64,000 bases of DNA. Source: Ephydatia muelleri. Its lineage: Eukaryota > Porifera > Demospongiae > Spongillida > Spongillidae. The stretch spans positions 615,168-679,167 of the forward strand of contig JABACO010000006.1 of NCBI GenBank assembly GCA_013339895.1. The letters are read 5' to 3'. Below, one piece after another: positions 45,775-56,403 of this stretch. A program made the translations under genes and the position numbers. Numbering within the stretch: position 1 is the first letter of the stretch; each line of letters starts with the position of its first letter. The notes beneath the pieces were generated by a model that had not been told where the DNA came from, made no database searches, and saw nothing but the letters and a program-made list of their open reading frames with translations.

Positions 45775-48700
45775 ATGTCCGAAGCTGATCGAGCACAGAA
45801 ACGGAGAGGAAAGTACAAAAAATATCTCAAAAGCCCTCTTTTTACCATCCCCTTGCGAACTGCTAGACGTCCACAAGCTTTCCAAGGCTTCGCATTGTGG
45901 TAAGTCATGAATTATATGATGGACATCACTTTTGTCGATGTGCGTGAATGCCTATCAAATACTATGAAACAGTTTTAATTTAATTAGCTTTTTATAGAAG
46001 TGGAATGAAAAAATATGTGCTAGTAGTTTACTGATGAATAATCGAACATACATGTACGTATCATTGATGTATATATTGCGTCTTTCGAACCACCTCCATC
46101 CACCCAGGAAGAGGTGTTATGAAAAAAAGGAAACTCTACAATTTTGATGGCAGTTTCCAGGTTCCTGAAAGTACAGCGCGATGGCAAAATAATAATAGTA
46201 AGAACTTGGTGTAAACACGTGTTTATAAATAATGTAATTAATTTACAGGCCAGCCTAGAGGTAGTGATGTTCCTGATGTTCCTGATGTTCCTGATGAGCC
46301 TGTCAATGGTATCCCCTGTAGATTGAAAGGTTATCCTGTCATAGACGTACAGAGCAGTAAGAATGTTGTCTATATACTATACATCATCTTGTGTGCCACA
46401 CCTGTTTCTTATCTGGTCACACCTTTGTCTTCATGCTACTTACATGTACCAACTAGCATTTTTCTTTGTCGTGCAGATTTTGAACACTCAGGAGACTGCG
46501 ATGTTTCTGATGAGCTTGTCAATGGTATGTATCTATAGAAAGGATGATGATTCTATCATAATTACAGACCTGGTTAATGTTGTCTATAGTACTCACACAT
46601 GTGTGCACCTTGCCGTAATGCTATTTTACTTTGTAAAAGTGTCTTCTCAGTGTTTTTGCATGCTCACACCCTAATGCTACTTACCTTAGTAATGCAACTT
46701 ATTATTGCTTGTCATGCAGATTTAGAAGGCCCAGATGTGGACTGTGATGTGATTGCACATGGTAGTGGTACAAGAGTGAGCAGCCATGCCACCACTGGTG
46801 TGGATAGTGATGAGGATAGTGAGGATGACAGTGATGTTGAGATGTTGGTAGGGATGTGGGCAGAGATGTGGATAGTGCTATGCAAGAAGATGATGTAAGA
46901 GTGATTTGTGATGAGGTAACTGATGCTCAAGACTTAAGAGCACCTACTATGCAGGAATGTGTCCCAGAAGCTGTGTTTTCAGCCGCTGCTAGTTCCACAG
47001 ACTGTAGTCCCTGCATAGTGAACAGCACAAAACAACATTTGGATATGAGAATTGAAAGTAAGACTGCATTGTGGAACATGAGTGTTGAATATTGTAAGAG
47101 CATTGTGACTGTAAAACGTTCGTTTACATCTTATATTACACCGCATGATGTACGTTTTTCATGCAGGACTACCTTCAAATTCTTTGTATCCTGGTGCTCC
47201 TCTTACTACTCAAGCTAGTTGGCTATCAATATACAGATTCTGTTTAGCAAATAAACTAACTGATGTTGCTACAAAGCAATTACTAGACTTAGTATCAATT
47301 CATTGCCCAAAGCCAAATGCGTACCCTAAATCACTGTACCTTCTGAAGAGTCTATTTGGATGTATGGAGACAGTCAACACATACTATTGTGCAACTTGCT
47401 ATGGTGAGGTTGGAGATACAATGAAAGGATGCCTCAAACACAAGTGTAAAACTACATCAGCCCAAATGTGTTATTTCACACTACTCAGTTTTGAATCACG
47501 CCTGAAAAGCATTGTTGAAGGTTTGCGCATGTTGATTTAAATAACATGTAACAAAATGCATGCATGATATTATGTCTTACAGACAACTGGAATACACTCC
47601 ATAATCATGTTTCTAATCCATCCATACCTGGTATTATAACTGATATTTCTGATGGAGCAAGGTATGAACAATTTATAAAAGATGCGAAACTTCTGGATGG
47701 ATGTGCAGAACACATAGGCCTTATTCTGAATGCAGATGGAGTACCACTTTTTAAGTCGTGTGGTAAGATTTATTTATGAAACACTAATTATTAAAATTTA
47801 AAAGTTAGCACTGCTTTTCTGCATGCATGTTGGATAAACAATACAGATGTGCTATTCATTTATCCTTTCTTTAATTTTTGTAGGGCAAAGTATTTGGCCA
47901 GTAATGTTGGCCTTAACAAGCTTGCCACCAGCTTTAAGAATGAATGTTTCAAATCTGATACTGGCAGGTATATGGCTAGGACCAGTCAAGCCCAAAATGG
48001 AAATGATACTTCAACCTGTTCTTGAAAAGCTGGATGTGTATGGTAAAAAGGGCATTGCAATCAGCACAGATGGTGGGGATAAAATCATAAAGGTTAAACT
48101 CATATTGTGTGTGTTTGATTTAGTGGCGCGACCTTTGGCAACCAATACTGTTCAGTTCAACGGTTACTTTGGCTGCCTTTACTGCCTACATGAAGGGGTG
48201 TATAAATTAAAAAGAATGTTGTATCCTCCTCTCCAACATTACATGAAACGATGTAAAGAAGACATAGAAAGATGGGCTACAGAAGCTGAGGATTCAGGAA
48301 AGCCTGTGTATGGAATTAAGAGTCACTCAATCTTATCTTTGTACATAGATATAGTTAGGGACATTTCTATAGATTACATGCATATGATTTTAGAGGGAAT
48401 AAGTAAAATGCTATTAAAATACTGGTCAGATGGAAGCTTTAAAGATCGTCGCTTTTATCTAGGCAAAGGAATTGATAAACTAGACAAAATGTTGCTCAGA
48501 ATCAAACCACCCCACAGCTTCTGACGCTCACCACGATCTTTAAAGGTGAGCAGTACTTTTTGGAAAGCTTCTGAACACAGAGCTTGGCTGTTGTACTATG
48601 CCTTACCTATACTTATGCACATCTTGCCACCTGACTATGTAATGCATCTTTCTTTATTGATTACTAGTCTTCATATACTCCTTGGGACGAGTATAAGCAA

Positions 48701-49534
48701 GGAAGACATAAGCAAATGTAGAGAGTTACTAACAACATTCCATCAACTACTACCAGAGTTATATCCAGAGACCTTGTGTACTGCTAATTTCCATATGTTA
48801 GCACATATATGTGATTGTGTTGAAGACTGGGGTCCTCTTTGGTGTTTTTCAACATTTGGGTTTGAAAATCTTAATGGTTATTTGCGTAAGTATGCTCATG
48901 GCACAGGCAACATTTTGCCGCAACTTGTTGAATCTTTCATGGCATCAAGCCTCAAGTTTGGCAGCACTACCAAATGAGAAGAACAATGATGAAACAATAT
49001 CATTTAAACAAAACTCACCATCAAGAGGGCAACAGGAATTGTAAACAAGTAATGTTACCCAAAGAAGCAATGGATGCTTTACTAAAGGACAGGATATTAA
49101 TTGAAGAGGTGAAAGTGAGTGTTGTTTCATCGTACAAAATACACAATGAAGAAGTGAAACCTCGACCTATGATTTTCAAAACAAAAAGAGACAGTTCAGT
49201 ATGCCAAATAAAATATAATGAGAAAGTATTATTTGTTTCAGTAAGAAGATTTTGCATCATTAATAGTAGTGTGATAGGCATAGGAAATGTGTTTGAAACA
49301 GTGCATGGGAATATCTTTGATGATATTGGTACACCATCTATTAATAACTGCACATTGAGCAACGGATCTGGTGTAATAAATCAGTTTATCTTTAAAGTGA
49401 GAAAGCTATCAGTTACCAATTCTATTGTAGCCTTCACAGCAAGTTCCATCATTCAGCTATGCGTCCATATACCTATAAAACATTCTGAAACTGACTATAT
49501 TGTATTGCAACCAAATCATTTTGAACATCATTGA
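45775..49534 (+). pseudogene. tnp2-family transposase, broken
   Basis: Exon blocks: 45775-45899 (MSEADRAQKRRGKYKKYLKS), about 46108-46190 (KKRKLYNFDGSFQVPESTAR), 46249-46308 (three VPD units), about 46478-46524, about 46722 onward (acidic), 47167-47519 (CATC..CLKHKC zinc-binding), 47583-47762 (LILNADGVPLFKSCG), 47884-48977 (SIWPVMLALTSLPPALR, GIWLGPVKPKM, YFGCLYCLHEG, IDYMHMILEG, then FWKASEHRAWLLYYALPIL), and a C-terminal block to 49534. These are the conserved stretches of the tnp2 transposase family. An in-frame TGA at 48522-48524 splits the core (PPHSF*RSPRSL), and further frame changes occur near 46840 and 48975. The copy is therefore unlikely to be active. Confidence 0.8.
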
Positions 49535-49789
49535 ATTTTATGTTAGTTGTATTGTTATCTGTACATCTTGTATTACCAGTGTGTATATTGCATGTGTGAA
49601 TTATGTAAGAGCATCATTATCATTATGATTAAATACAAGGTACGGGAGAAGGCACAATACAAAAGTATGCACAAGAAAACGACAATACTTAATGTGCAGA
49701 AGCAGTCAGCCCTGACCCACTTAAATCTGTATTTATTATTAAGAAGTATACTTGGTCAAGCAAGTGGAATCTCATGTCATGGGATCATG

Positions 49790-50211
49790 GTCTAGATTGT
49801 CCCATAGTCAAGAATAATAGAATCTTGGTCAAGTTTCATGTAATCTTGCTCAAGATCCACTGAAAAAATGTTGTGAATCTTGTTCAAGATCTTGTGGATC
49901 TTGGTCAAGCATCTTGGTCAAGATACAAGATTCTTGACCATGGTAATCAAGATCTTGGTCAAGATTCATATTATTTTATTATGCACCCAGTTTATCATTT
50001 GATCCATTTCAGAAAATCTATCTTGATGGAAATCCCCCTATTCAAAATCATTGTATGCCTCATTCTAGTTAAAATCCATATGTAATTGAACATTTCATGG
50101 GCAAGATCTTGATTGCCATGGTCAAGAATCTTGTACCTTAACCAAGATCTACAAGATCTTGGTCAAGAATGACAAGATCTTGACCAAGATTCCCAAGAAT
50201 TTTTCGCTGGG
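49790..50211. repeat. Right subterminal region with dense CAAGATCTTG motifs
   Basis: Numerous copies of the palindrome CAAGATCTTG and near-matches in both orientations, ending with the inverted terminus TTTTTCGCTGGG. Confidence 0.8.
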
Positions 50212-50395
50212 TAGGACATGTATGGTGTAGCTAGGACATGTATGGTGTAGCTAGGACATGTATGGTGTAGCTAGGACATGTATGGTGTAGCTAGGACATG
50301 TGTGATGTAGCTAGGACACTACTCAGTATTGTATGGTATAGCTAGGACATGTGTGGTGTAGCTAGGACATGTATGGTGTAGCTAGGACATGTATG
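50212..50395. repeat. 20-bp tandem repeat, right part
   Basis: About nine units of TAGGACATGTATGGTGTAGC. Continuous with 42836-42919 if the element at 42922-50211 is removed. Confidence 0.9.
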
Positions 50396-50483
50396 TGGTT
50401 CACTTTCACATTTGTCTTGGGAGGTTTAAACAATTAAAAATAGCATTCTTGTGTCACATTCTGTGTGTGATGTCACTTTGCAG

Positions 50484-50693
50484 CCAGCCATGTGCCCTCC
50501 ATGATGCTTCTACTGCTGTTGGTATAACCGTCTTCATTACATTTATCATGGCCTTCTCTCTGGGAGTGTTGGTGACCATGTGTGCCTCCAAGACAAGATC
50601 CAAAACTACATCACCTCATCTTATGCATCTTATGAGGTGGTGGGCATTAATCCATTTTGTTAGAGAGCAGTGATGCTTATGGAACAGTCAAAC
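50484..50693 (+). pseudogene. Receptor remnant E: transmembrane exon
   Basis: It resembles the last exon of copy A: GITVFITFIMAFSLGVLVT aligns with the copy A membrane span, followed by KTTSP and, after a one-base shift, YASYEVVGIN, then a stop. No other receptor exons lie nearby, so it is an isolated decayed exon. Confidence 0.65.
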
Positions 50694-51880
50694 AGACAGA
50701 AATGGTTTTGTGCCTTATTCACTAACAGTCACAACTGAAAACAATTTCACAGAAATATAATTATTTTTAAAAAGCAGTAACTGAGGTTTGGGTTAGAGTT
50801 TCTATTATGTTTCGAAATGGTATGAAAAAAAATAATTTCATATAAGCCAATTTAATGCTGAGCTGGTATAATTATAATTATTATTTATTTTACTTCACTG
50901 TTACAAAATGTAGTCAATCAGTTTGCTACCACTCTCAGTCTCTATGCATTGGTGGAGGACGTCACCTTAGACAGTAAGCCTTACAATAGCAAGGCAGGTG
51001 CAGTCTATCACTATAAACAGGAGAGACCCCACCACTGTGGTGCAGTGTGCTCTAATAGGGTTGAAAACATCATCCATGGCCTCAGACAATGCACAGACGA
51101 TCACCTCATGGCGACCAATGCTATCATGCTATCATGGTTAAGGAAGACATGTCCAGCACATTCAACCTTGTCTCCAGACTGGCTGCGTTGGAAGCATACA
51201 TGGGCCATGGATTGAGTGAGCACCATCTAGCCCCCATGGTAACATGACCTCTGACCTCTCTGAGGAGGGAATCCAATAAGATCTTTTCTGTACTGGTACT
51301 ACTACTTGTCTACAGAAGATTGCATGTTGAATCATCAAAGAGGCTGGTCCTCAAATTGACATTGTCATGTCATTGCCAAACAAGATATATTCATTCAACT
51401 CCAGCTTATTGGCAGACAAGCTTCAGTAACATCACCCTATGCACCTAGCTTTGGTATGACGTCACATAACGGTGCCAATCCCCTCCACTTATTGTTCGGA
51501 GGTACAACGAAACCTTTTCACGGTCTTTGGAAAACCTTTCATATCACAATAGAGGTGACAATAGGTCTATCAGATCCCAAAATACGGTACATCGTGTTCT
51601 ATTAATTAGCAATAAAATTCACGATCTTTGGACCACTTCAATGCATGTGTTTCCCCGGCAGAGGTCATTTCTATTGATGTTGCTTAATTCTCCAACGACC
51701 CAAAAGATGCTGTCCACTAAAATAGAGAACAAGCTGTTTCAGTTGCTGTTTGCAAATTGCAATTCCAAACAGGGCTTGTTTAATGTCTGGTTCATCAAAC
51801 CTTGCTTGCAGCTTCTTGGCTATCAGTTATACCGTCTCCAGGTCTTAACCTCCACCTTGACACAGCTGAATTCCAAACAG
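50694..51880. other. No gene recognised; repeat-like 3' part
   Basis: An 88-residue ORF at 50949-51215 is unrecognised. 51537-51620 resembles 987-1060 downstream of copy A, hinting at a shared mobile or duplicated segment. Confidence 0.35.
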
Positions 51881-51884
51881 CCTT

Positions 51885-52290
51885 AAAATGGTGGCTAGGT
51901 ATTGACATGTTTGGTGGTAGTAGGTGCCCATCTTGTTCAACCCAGTCATTAGATCCCTTACTGTAGGTCACCATGCCCTAACATGTAGATATAATGGGGA
52001 TGTAGTGTCACGCCACAACCAACTTAGGAATACCTATTTGAATTTGCAGACAGGCGGTGGACAAATGGAGGTAGGAAGTGGTTTGGGGCACGATGAACGG
52101 CGCACCCGGCCAGCTGATGTCCTAGTGCCAAATTGGGATCTGGGGAAACCTGCAGCTTTTGATCTCACTGTTGCATCACCGCTTAATCAAAGCATCCTCA
52201 ATGAAGCGTGTGTGACAGCAGGATCATCTGCCCGGGTTTCCGAACAAAGAAGCATGCCTCCAACGATGTTAAGTGCGCAGAGCTAGGTTG
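51885..52290 (+). pseudogene. Retroelement C-terminal fragment (zinc knuckle plus endonuclease-like)
   Basis: Across one frameshift near 51965 it reads KWWLGIDMFGGSRCPSCST, then GHHALTCRYNGDVVSRHNQL, then TRPADVLVPNWDLGKPAAFD and LTV. C-x-x-C, H and C followed by RHN..LR and a RPAD-V...FDLTV block is an arrangement I know from the C-termini of sponge and cnidarian retroelement proteins. RPAD and FDLTV could be the D...D-x-x of a restriction-like fold. No reverse transcriptase is seen upstream, so this is a truncated copy. Confidence 0.45.
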
Positions 52291-52652
52291 GTCATGGCTG
52301 TTGAGACTTATGGTTGCTGGGGAGCGGAAGCACGCTTGCGTCTTTCACGCCTTACCTCTCGCCTGGTTGCTAGACTAAATTGCTCCAAACGCGTGCCACC
52401 TCACCACTATATGGTAGGCTCAACTTGGTTCTAGTCAGAGCAAATGCAAGGGCACTGCTATCCCGAGCATATGGCGTCGGCTCTGACACTATAGGTCGAC
52501 ACTCAGCTGTCCAGTCGTAGTCGTTGTGTATTTTGTGTGTGCTCATTTACATAGTAGTAATAGCATGCATTACCTGCTGTGGTGCTGTGTACTTATGTTA
52601 TTTGCTTTCAAAAATAGCAATAATAACATAATATAAATATTTCAACGAATCG

Positions 52653-52812
52653 CCGCTAGGCCTTTTCTGCCCTCAAAGGTCGTACTAATCTTTTGGAGAG
52701 GTCAGCCATTTTCAAATGTAACGTGTGTGTAGCTGTGTTAGTACAACTCTCGAATGTGAACCTAATCGAACATTACGAAATCGTTCGAATCGGCACATGT
52801 TTAGCGTGGTAC
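52653..52812. repeat. Dispersed repeat family, copy 3
   Basis: Matches 11192-11345 over its length. It ends just before the second tnp2-element copy starts at 52830. Confidence 0.65.
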
Positions 52813-53136
52813 CGTAGTGTAGTTAGTGCCCCAGCGAAAAAATCTTGGCCATGATCTTCAAGATCATGGCCAAGTCAAGATCATGGCCAAGATGAAGGTG
52901 GCATGGATTACCACAGCATCTTGCCCCAAGATCTTGGCCATGATCTTATCCAAGAACCAAGATCATGCCCAGGGTCTTGCCTCCTTGTCCCAAGATCATG
53001 CCCAGGGTCTTGCCTCCTTGTCCCAAGATCATGCCCAGGATCTTGCTTCCTTGTCTCAAGGTCATGCCCAAGATATTGATCGAACATATTTTATTGAATG
53101 CACTATACAATTGAATAGAAAATGTGCAGCACTACT

Positions 53137-55682
53137 TTACTTCTTTCTACCTTTGTCTCTGCATTTCTGACTGCAAGATTGTCTTATAGCCTCAACATTT
53201 TCTTTCAGTTCTGAAGCACTGAATGTTTGTTTTAAGCAATCTATAAAATGATTTGCAAAATTCAACACACATTCATGGGTGATGTATCTCTATACCTTCA
53301 AACAGCTTCATTCGTTCAGGGGACAAAGGCGGCTTCACACTGGTAGTGGACTTTCCCACTGGTACAAATGATGATTGTTTTAATTCATCCTCAGTATACA
53401 ATGCATCTAACAATCCCAGTGCATATTTCACCACATTTGTCCCTCGGACTTTTAGCAGGTCCACACCATTTTTCTAATGTTAACAAACATGTGAACAGGC
53501 ATTCATGTTACTGCTGTTACTTACAGTCACAAAGTACTCTGGGGATTGATTGGCTTAGATTGGCTTTCTGCCTGTGCCTCTTTGGATGTCGATGGTGGGT
53601 TGCAGGTCAGCCGGTGTTGTTGAAGATGTTAGTTGACAGTTCGGTGTTGGTACTGAATTTCCTATTAAAATGTATATGTTATGCACTTATATTATAGTAT
53701 CAGTTATACCTGTGTTTGAAATGAGATGGTTTAGAATAGCTTCCACTGCAATTCGGATACGCCTAAGCTCATCTGATAGAGTTGCATTGCATTCCTACAT
53801 GTCAGTATGAAAAGTTATTTATCTTTATAACTTTCTCCACAACACAGGAAACTAAATTAACATAGGTAATTCCGTAACATGTCATTGGTATTGTAATATA
53901 AATATGGATGTGGTAGTGCCTAATTTATATGCTCTTATGACACAACATGGCATAGGTACTTAAAAATAAAAACATAATGATATGGGACAGTTTCCGCGAA
54001 AATTGCCCCACGGTTGAAATGTTATAAAAATGCATCGCGTTTGAATCGCTATAACTTTCCAACGGATAATGCTATCGACTTTCTATTTTCAAAACTTCAT
54101 ACTACACCATTTCACTATGAAATGTTGAAAATAGGAAGTCGATAGCGTTATCCGTTGGGAAGTTATAGCGATTCAAACGCGATGCATTTTTATAACATTT
54201 TAACCGTGGGGCAATTTTCGCGGAAACTGTCCCATATGATGCCAACAATGCGTACATATATTTTATATGATGACTACTGTCTGCATAGTAATATGAAAAT
54301 ATAACACATGATATATTGTATGATTAGAGATATTTGAACTAACATGTGACTCCTGTGTTTCTTTCCTGCTTGAGGTGCGCATGGTTTACTTGGTATGGCT
54401 GTCATACTGTCACTTTGTGCTTTAAGTACAGCACACTCGTTTTCCTAAGAATGTTTGGAGGGTTATACCTAGAATGTCACACATTTATAATGCAAAACAC
54501 CTTACCTCACTGCAGGTCAGTTGTGTCTCCATATTCTATAGAATATATTTAAATTTAAATTACAAACAACACAGTTCATTTTACCTCATTGTCATCTACA
54601 GTTTGCTTCGACCAGGGTTGAGCCTGTTGTGAAAACCCCCACTTTAGAGTATCCAGTGGAAATGCATATGTGTATAGTTCAGCAATTAGAGGGTTCTGTA
54701 AAAACATACAGAATGTTCCACAATCAAGACAGTTCTTTTTAACTTGCTAATCTTATTATAAAATTATTTATTTGGAATAAATTAATGAGCACATTTTGTA
54801 ATTGACTAAACTCAGAAATTAAATTTATATTTAATGAAAATATCACACAATTTCAGTTATAGGTTTGTAATTATTCAGCATCTTACGTTTCATGAAATTT
54901 AGTTTAGCAACATTTTTTCACTTGCCTTTTTTTTGGCCTTTCCATCTTTCTCACTATGTCCATTCTTTGCGACACAATCACCATTGTCATCACTGCTACT
55001 TTTAGAGTCTTCCAAACAGGACTTTTGTTGATCTTCTAACAACGAGTAAAGGCAAAGGTATTGCATGATCTTACATGCTTATAACATATCAATAGATAGT
55101 GCTTGCACAATCACCCTATACCTATAAGTTCTCACCCAGCAAATGTCATTATTGTCATGCTATAAACGTGCTGTCCCAATAAGCAACAGTTTAAATAGCT
55201 GTGGTTCAAACGTGCCATTATGATAACTATGTGGTTTCCAATTAATCTCAGCAGCAGCTGAGTGTGTAAGCACAAAGCATTTTTTTTAAAGCGTTTAAAT
55301 ATAAAATCTCATTATCGAGGGCCAGGAGGTCAGGCCAATTAGGTATAGCTAGTACTATAGTAGGCCTACCGGCTTCTACGGGTGCCATGTGGACAGTGAG
55401 TCTGTTGTTGTTTTTACCCACACCAACTCATTCCCTGCACGGAGATCGTCCTCTGTAACGAAATCGCGGTCCTCGTTCTCCAATGCAATGCTCATTACGT
55501 CAAACTTCTTATTGGTTTCTGCGCAAACCACTTTTACTCGTTCTTTACATTAAGATTTGCTGGATAAAGTTATACAAGACATGTATATCTGCAAGAAACA
55601 TACGCTTTTTCGCTGGAGGATCATCCCATGCCTTGTCTTTAAGCCTTGGATGCATCTTGTCTCTTGGTCTCTTCGACAACAT
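53137..55682 (-). pseudogene. BEN-domain gene, copy 2
   Basis: Same exon set as copy 1. The last two exons (53473-53296, 53240-53137) read in frame to AIRQSCSQKCRDKGRKK-stop, giving a complete BEN end. The third intron would use a GC donor (AAG|GCAAGT), which makes phases agree. One base is missing in the exon equivalent to 44432-44331 (near 54360), shifting frame. So copies 1 and 2 are broken at different places. The estimated intact length is about 350 residues. Confidence 0.65.
53984..54233. mobile_element. 250-bp foldback MITE with 4-bp TSD and in-window empty site
   Basis: Termini are GGGACAGTTTCCGCGAAAAT and its complement, with arms of about 113 bp. ATAT flanks both sides (53980-53983, 54234-54237). 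The matching place in copy 1 (about 44214-44224, AATGATTTGATGCC) lacks the insert and has a single target. This confirms ends, duplication length and relative age. Confidence 0.95.
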
Positions 55683-56338
55683 ATAGCAGCTGCAGATTAT
55701 AAGAGATAATTAGCACGAGGTCGAAATTAATCTCAATAAACAAAATTAACGATGTCCAAAGCTGATCAAGCACAACAACCAAATCATTTTGAACAACATT
55801 GAATTTTATGTTAGATATGTTATGTGTATTGTTATCTGTACATCTTGTATTACCAGTGTGTATATTGCATGTGTGAATTATGTATTATTAGGTACGAGAG
55901 AAGGCACAATACTAAAGCATGCACAGCAAAATGAAAAGTATGAGAAAATGACAATATTTAATGTGCAGAAGCAGTCAGCCCTGACCCACTTAAATCTGTA
56001 TTTATTATTAAGAAGTATACTTGGTCAAGCAAGTGGAATCTCATGTCATGGTCAAGATTGTCCCATGGTCGGTTGTAATTTCTTTCTCCTTTGCTCGACA
56101 ATACTGTGCATCCAAGGTTCTCACTCAACCATCAGAGGGATGGGTAAAATTTCAATCACCAGCTACATGTGCACATGCATTTGCACACCTGTATGCAAAT
56201 GTATCTGTGAATATGTGTGTTTGTGATCAAGTGGATTTGTAAGTACACGCATTGAAGAGCTCATTCTTTATCACTGTGTGCCCGAATATCTCAACTTGTA
56301 TATACAGGACAGTAACACTTCACTAGAGATTGGACCTC

Positions 56339-56345
56339 ATATAAA
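56339..56345 (+). promoter_or_regulatory. TATA-like box of receptor copy C
   Basis: ATATAAA lies 59 bp before the ATG at 56404, in the block conserved with copy B. Confidence 0.45.
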
Positions 56346-56403
56346 GAGACCTTACATCCAATGGTGTTGCATTTTTGGTGTCAAAATATCTTCTTTGTCT
56401 TAG

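Larger units (their letters stand above)
42922..50211 (+). mobile_element. 7.3 kb tnp2-type (CMC superfamily) transposon with two divergent genes
   Basis: Ends are CCCAGCGAAAAAATCTTG (left) and CAAGAATTTTTCGCTGGG (right, inverted). TA flanks both sides (42920-42921, 50212-50213), inside a 20-bp tandem array whose register supports a TA duplication. Subterminal regions (42922-43310 and 49800-50211) are full of AAGATCTTG/AAGATCATG motifs. Inside are a tnp2-like transposase (+) and a BEN-domain gene (-), starting 69 bp apart. CMC includes CACTA, Mirage and Chapaev; a TA duplication fits Mirage-like better than plant CACTA, which is inference. Confidence 0.85.
52830..56082 (-). mobile_element. 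Deletion derivative of the tnp2/BEN element (copy 2)
   Basis: The left end CCCAGCGAAAAAATCTTGG matches copy 1, and the body follows 43000-45796 closely. It then jumps at about 55775 to the equivalent of copy 1 position 49508, removing about 3.7 kb with all transposase core exons. It ends near 56082 without the right terminal repeat. A 250-bp foldback element (53984-54233) sits inside it. Copy 2 keeps the BEN gene and the bidirectional start region. Confidence 0.85.
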
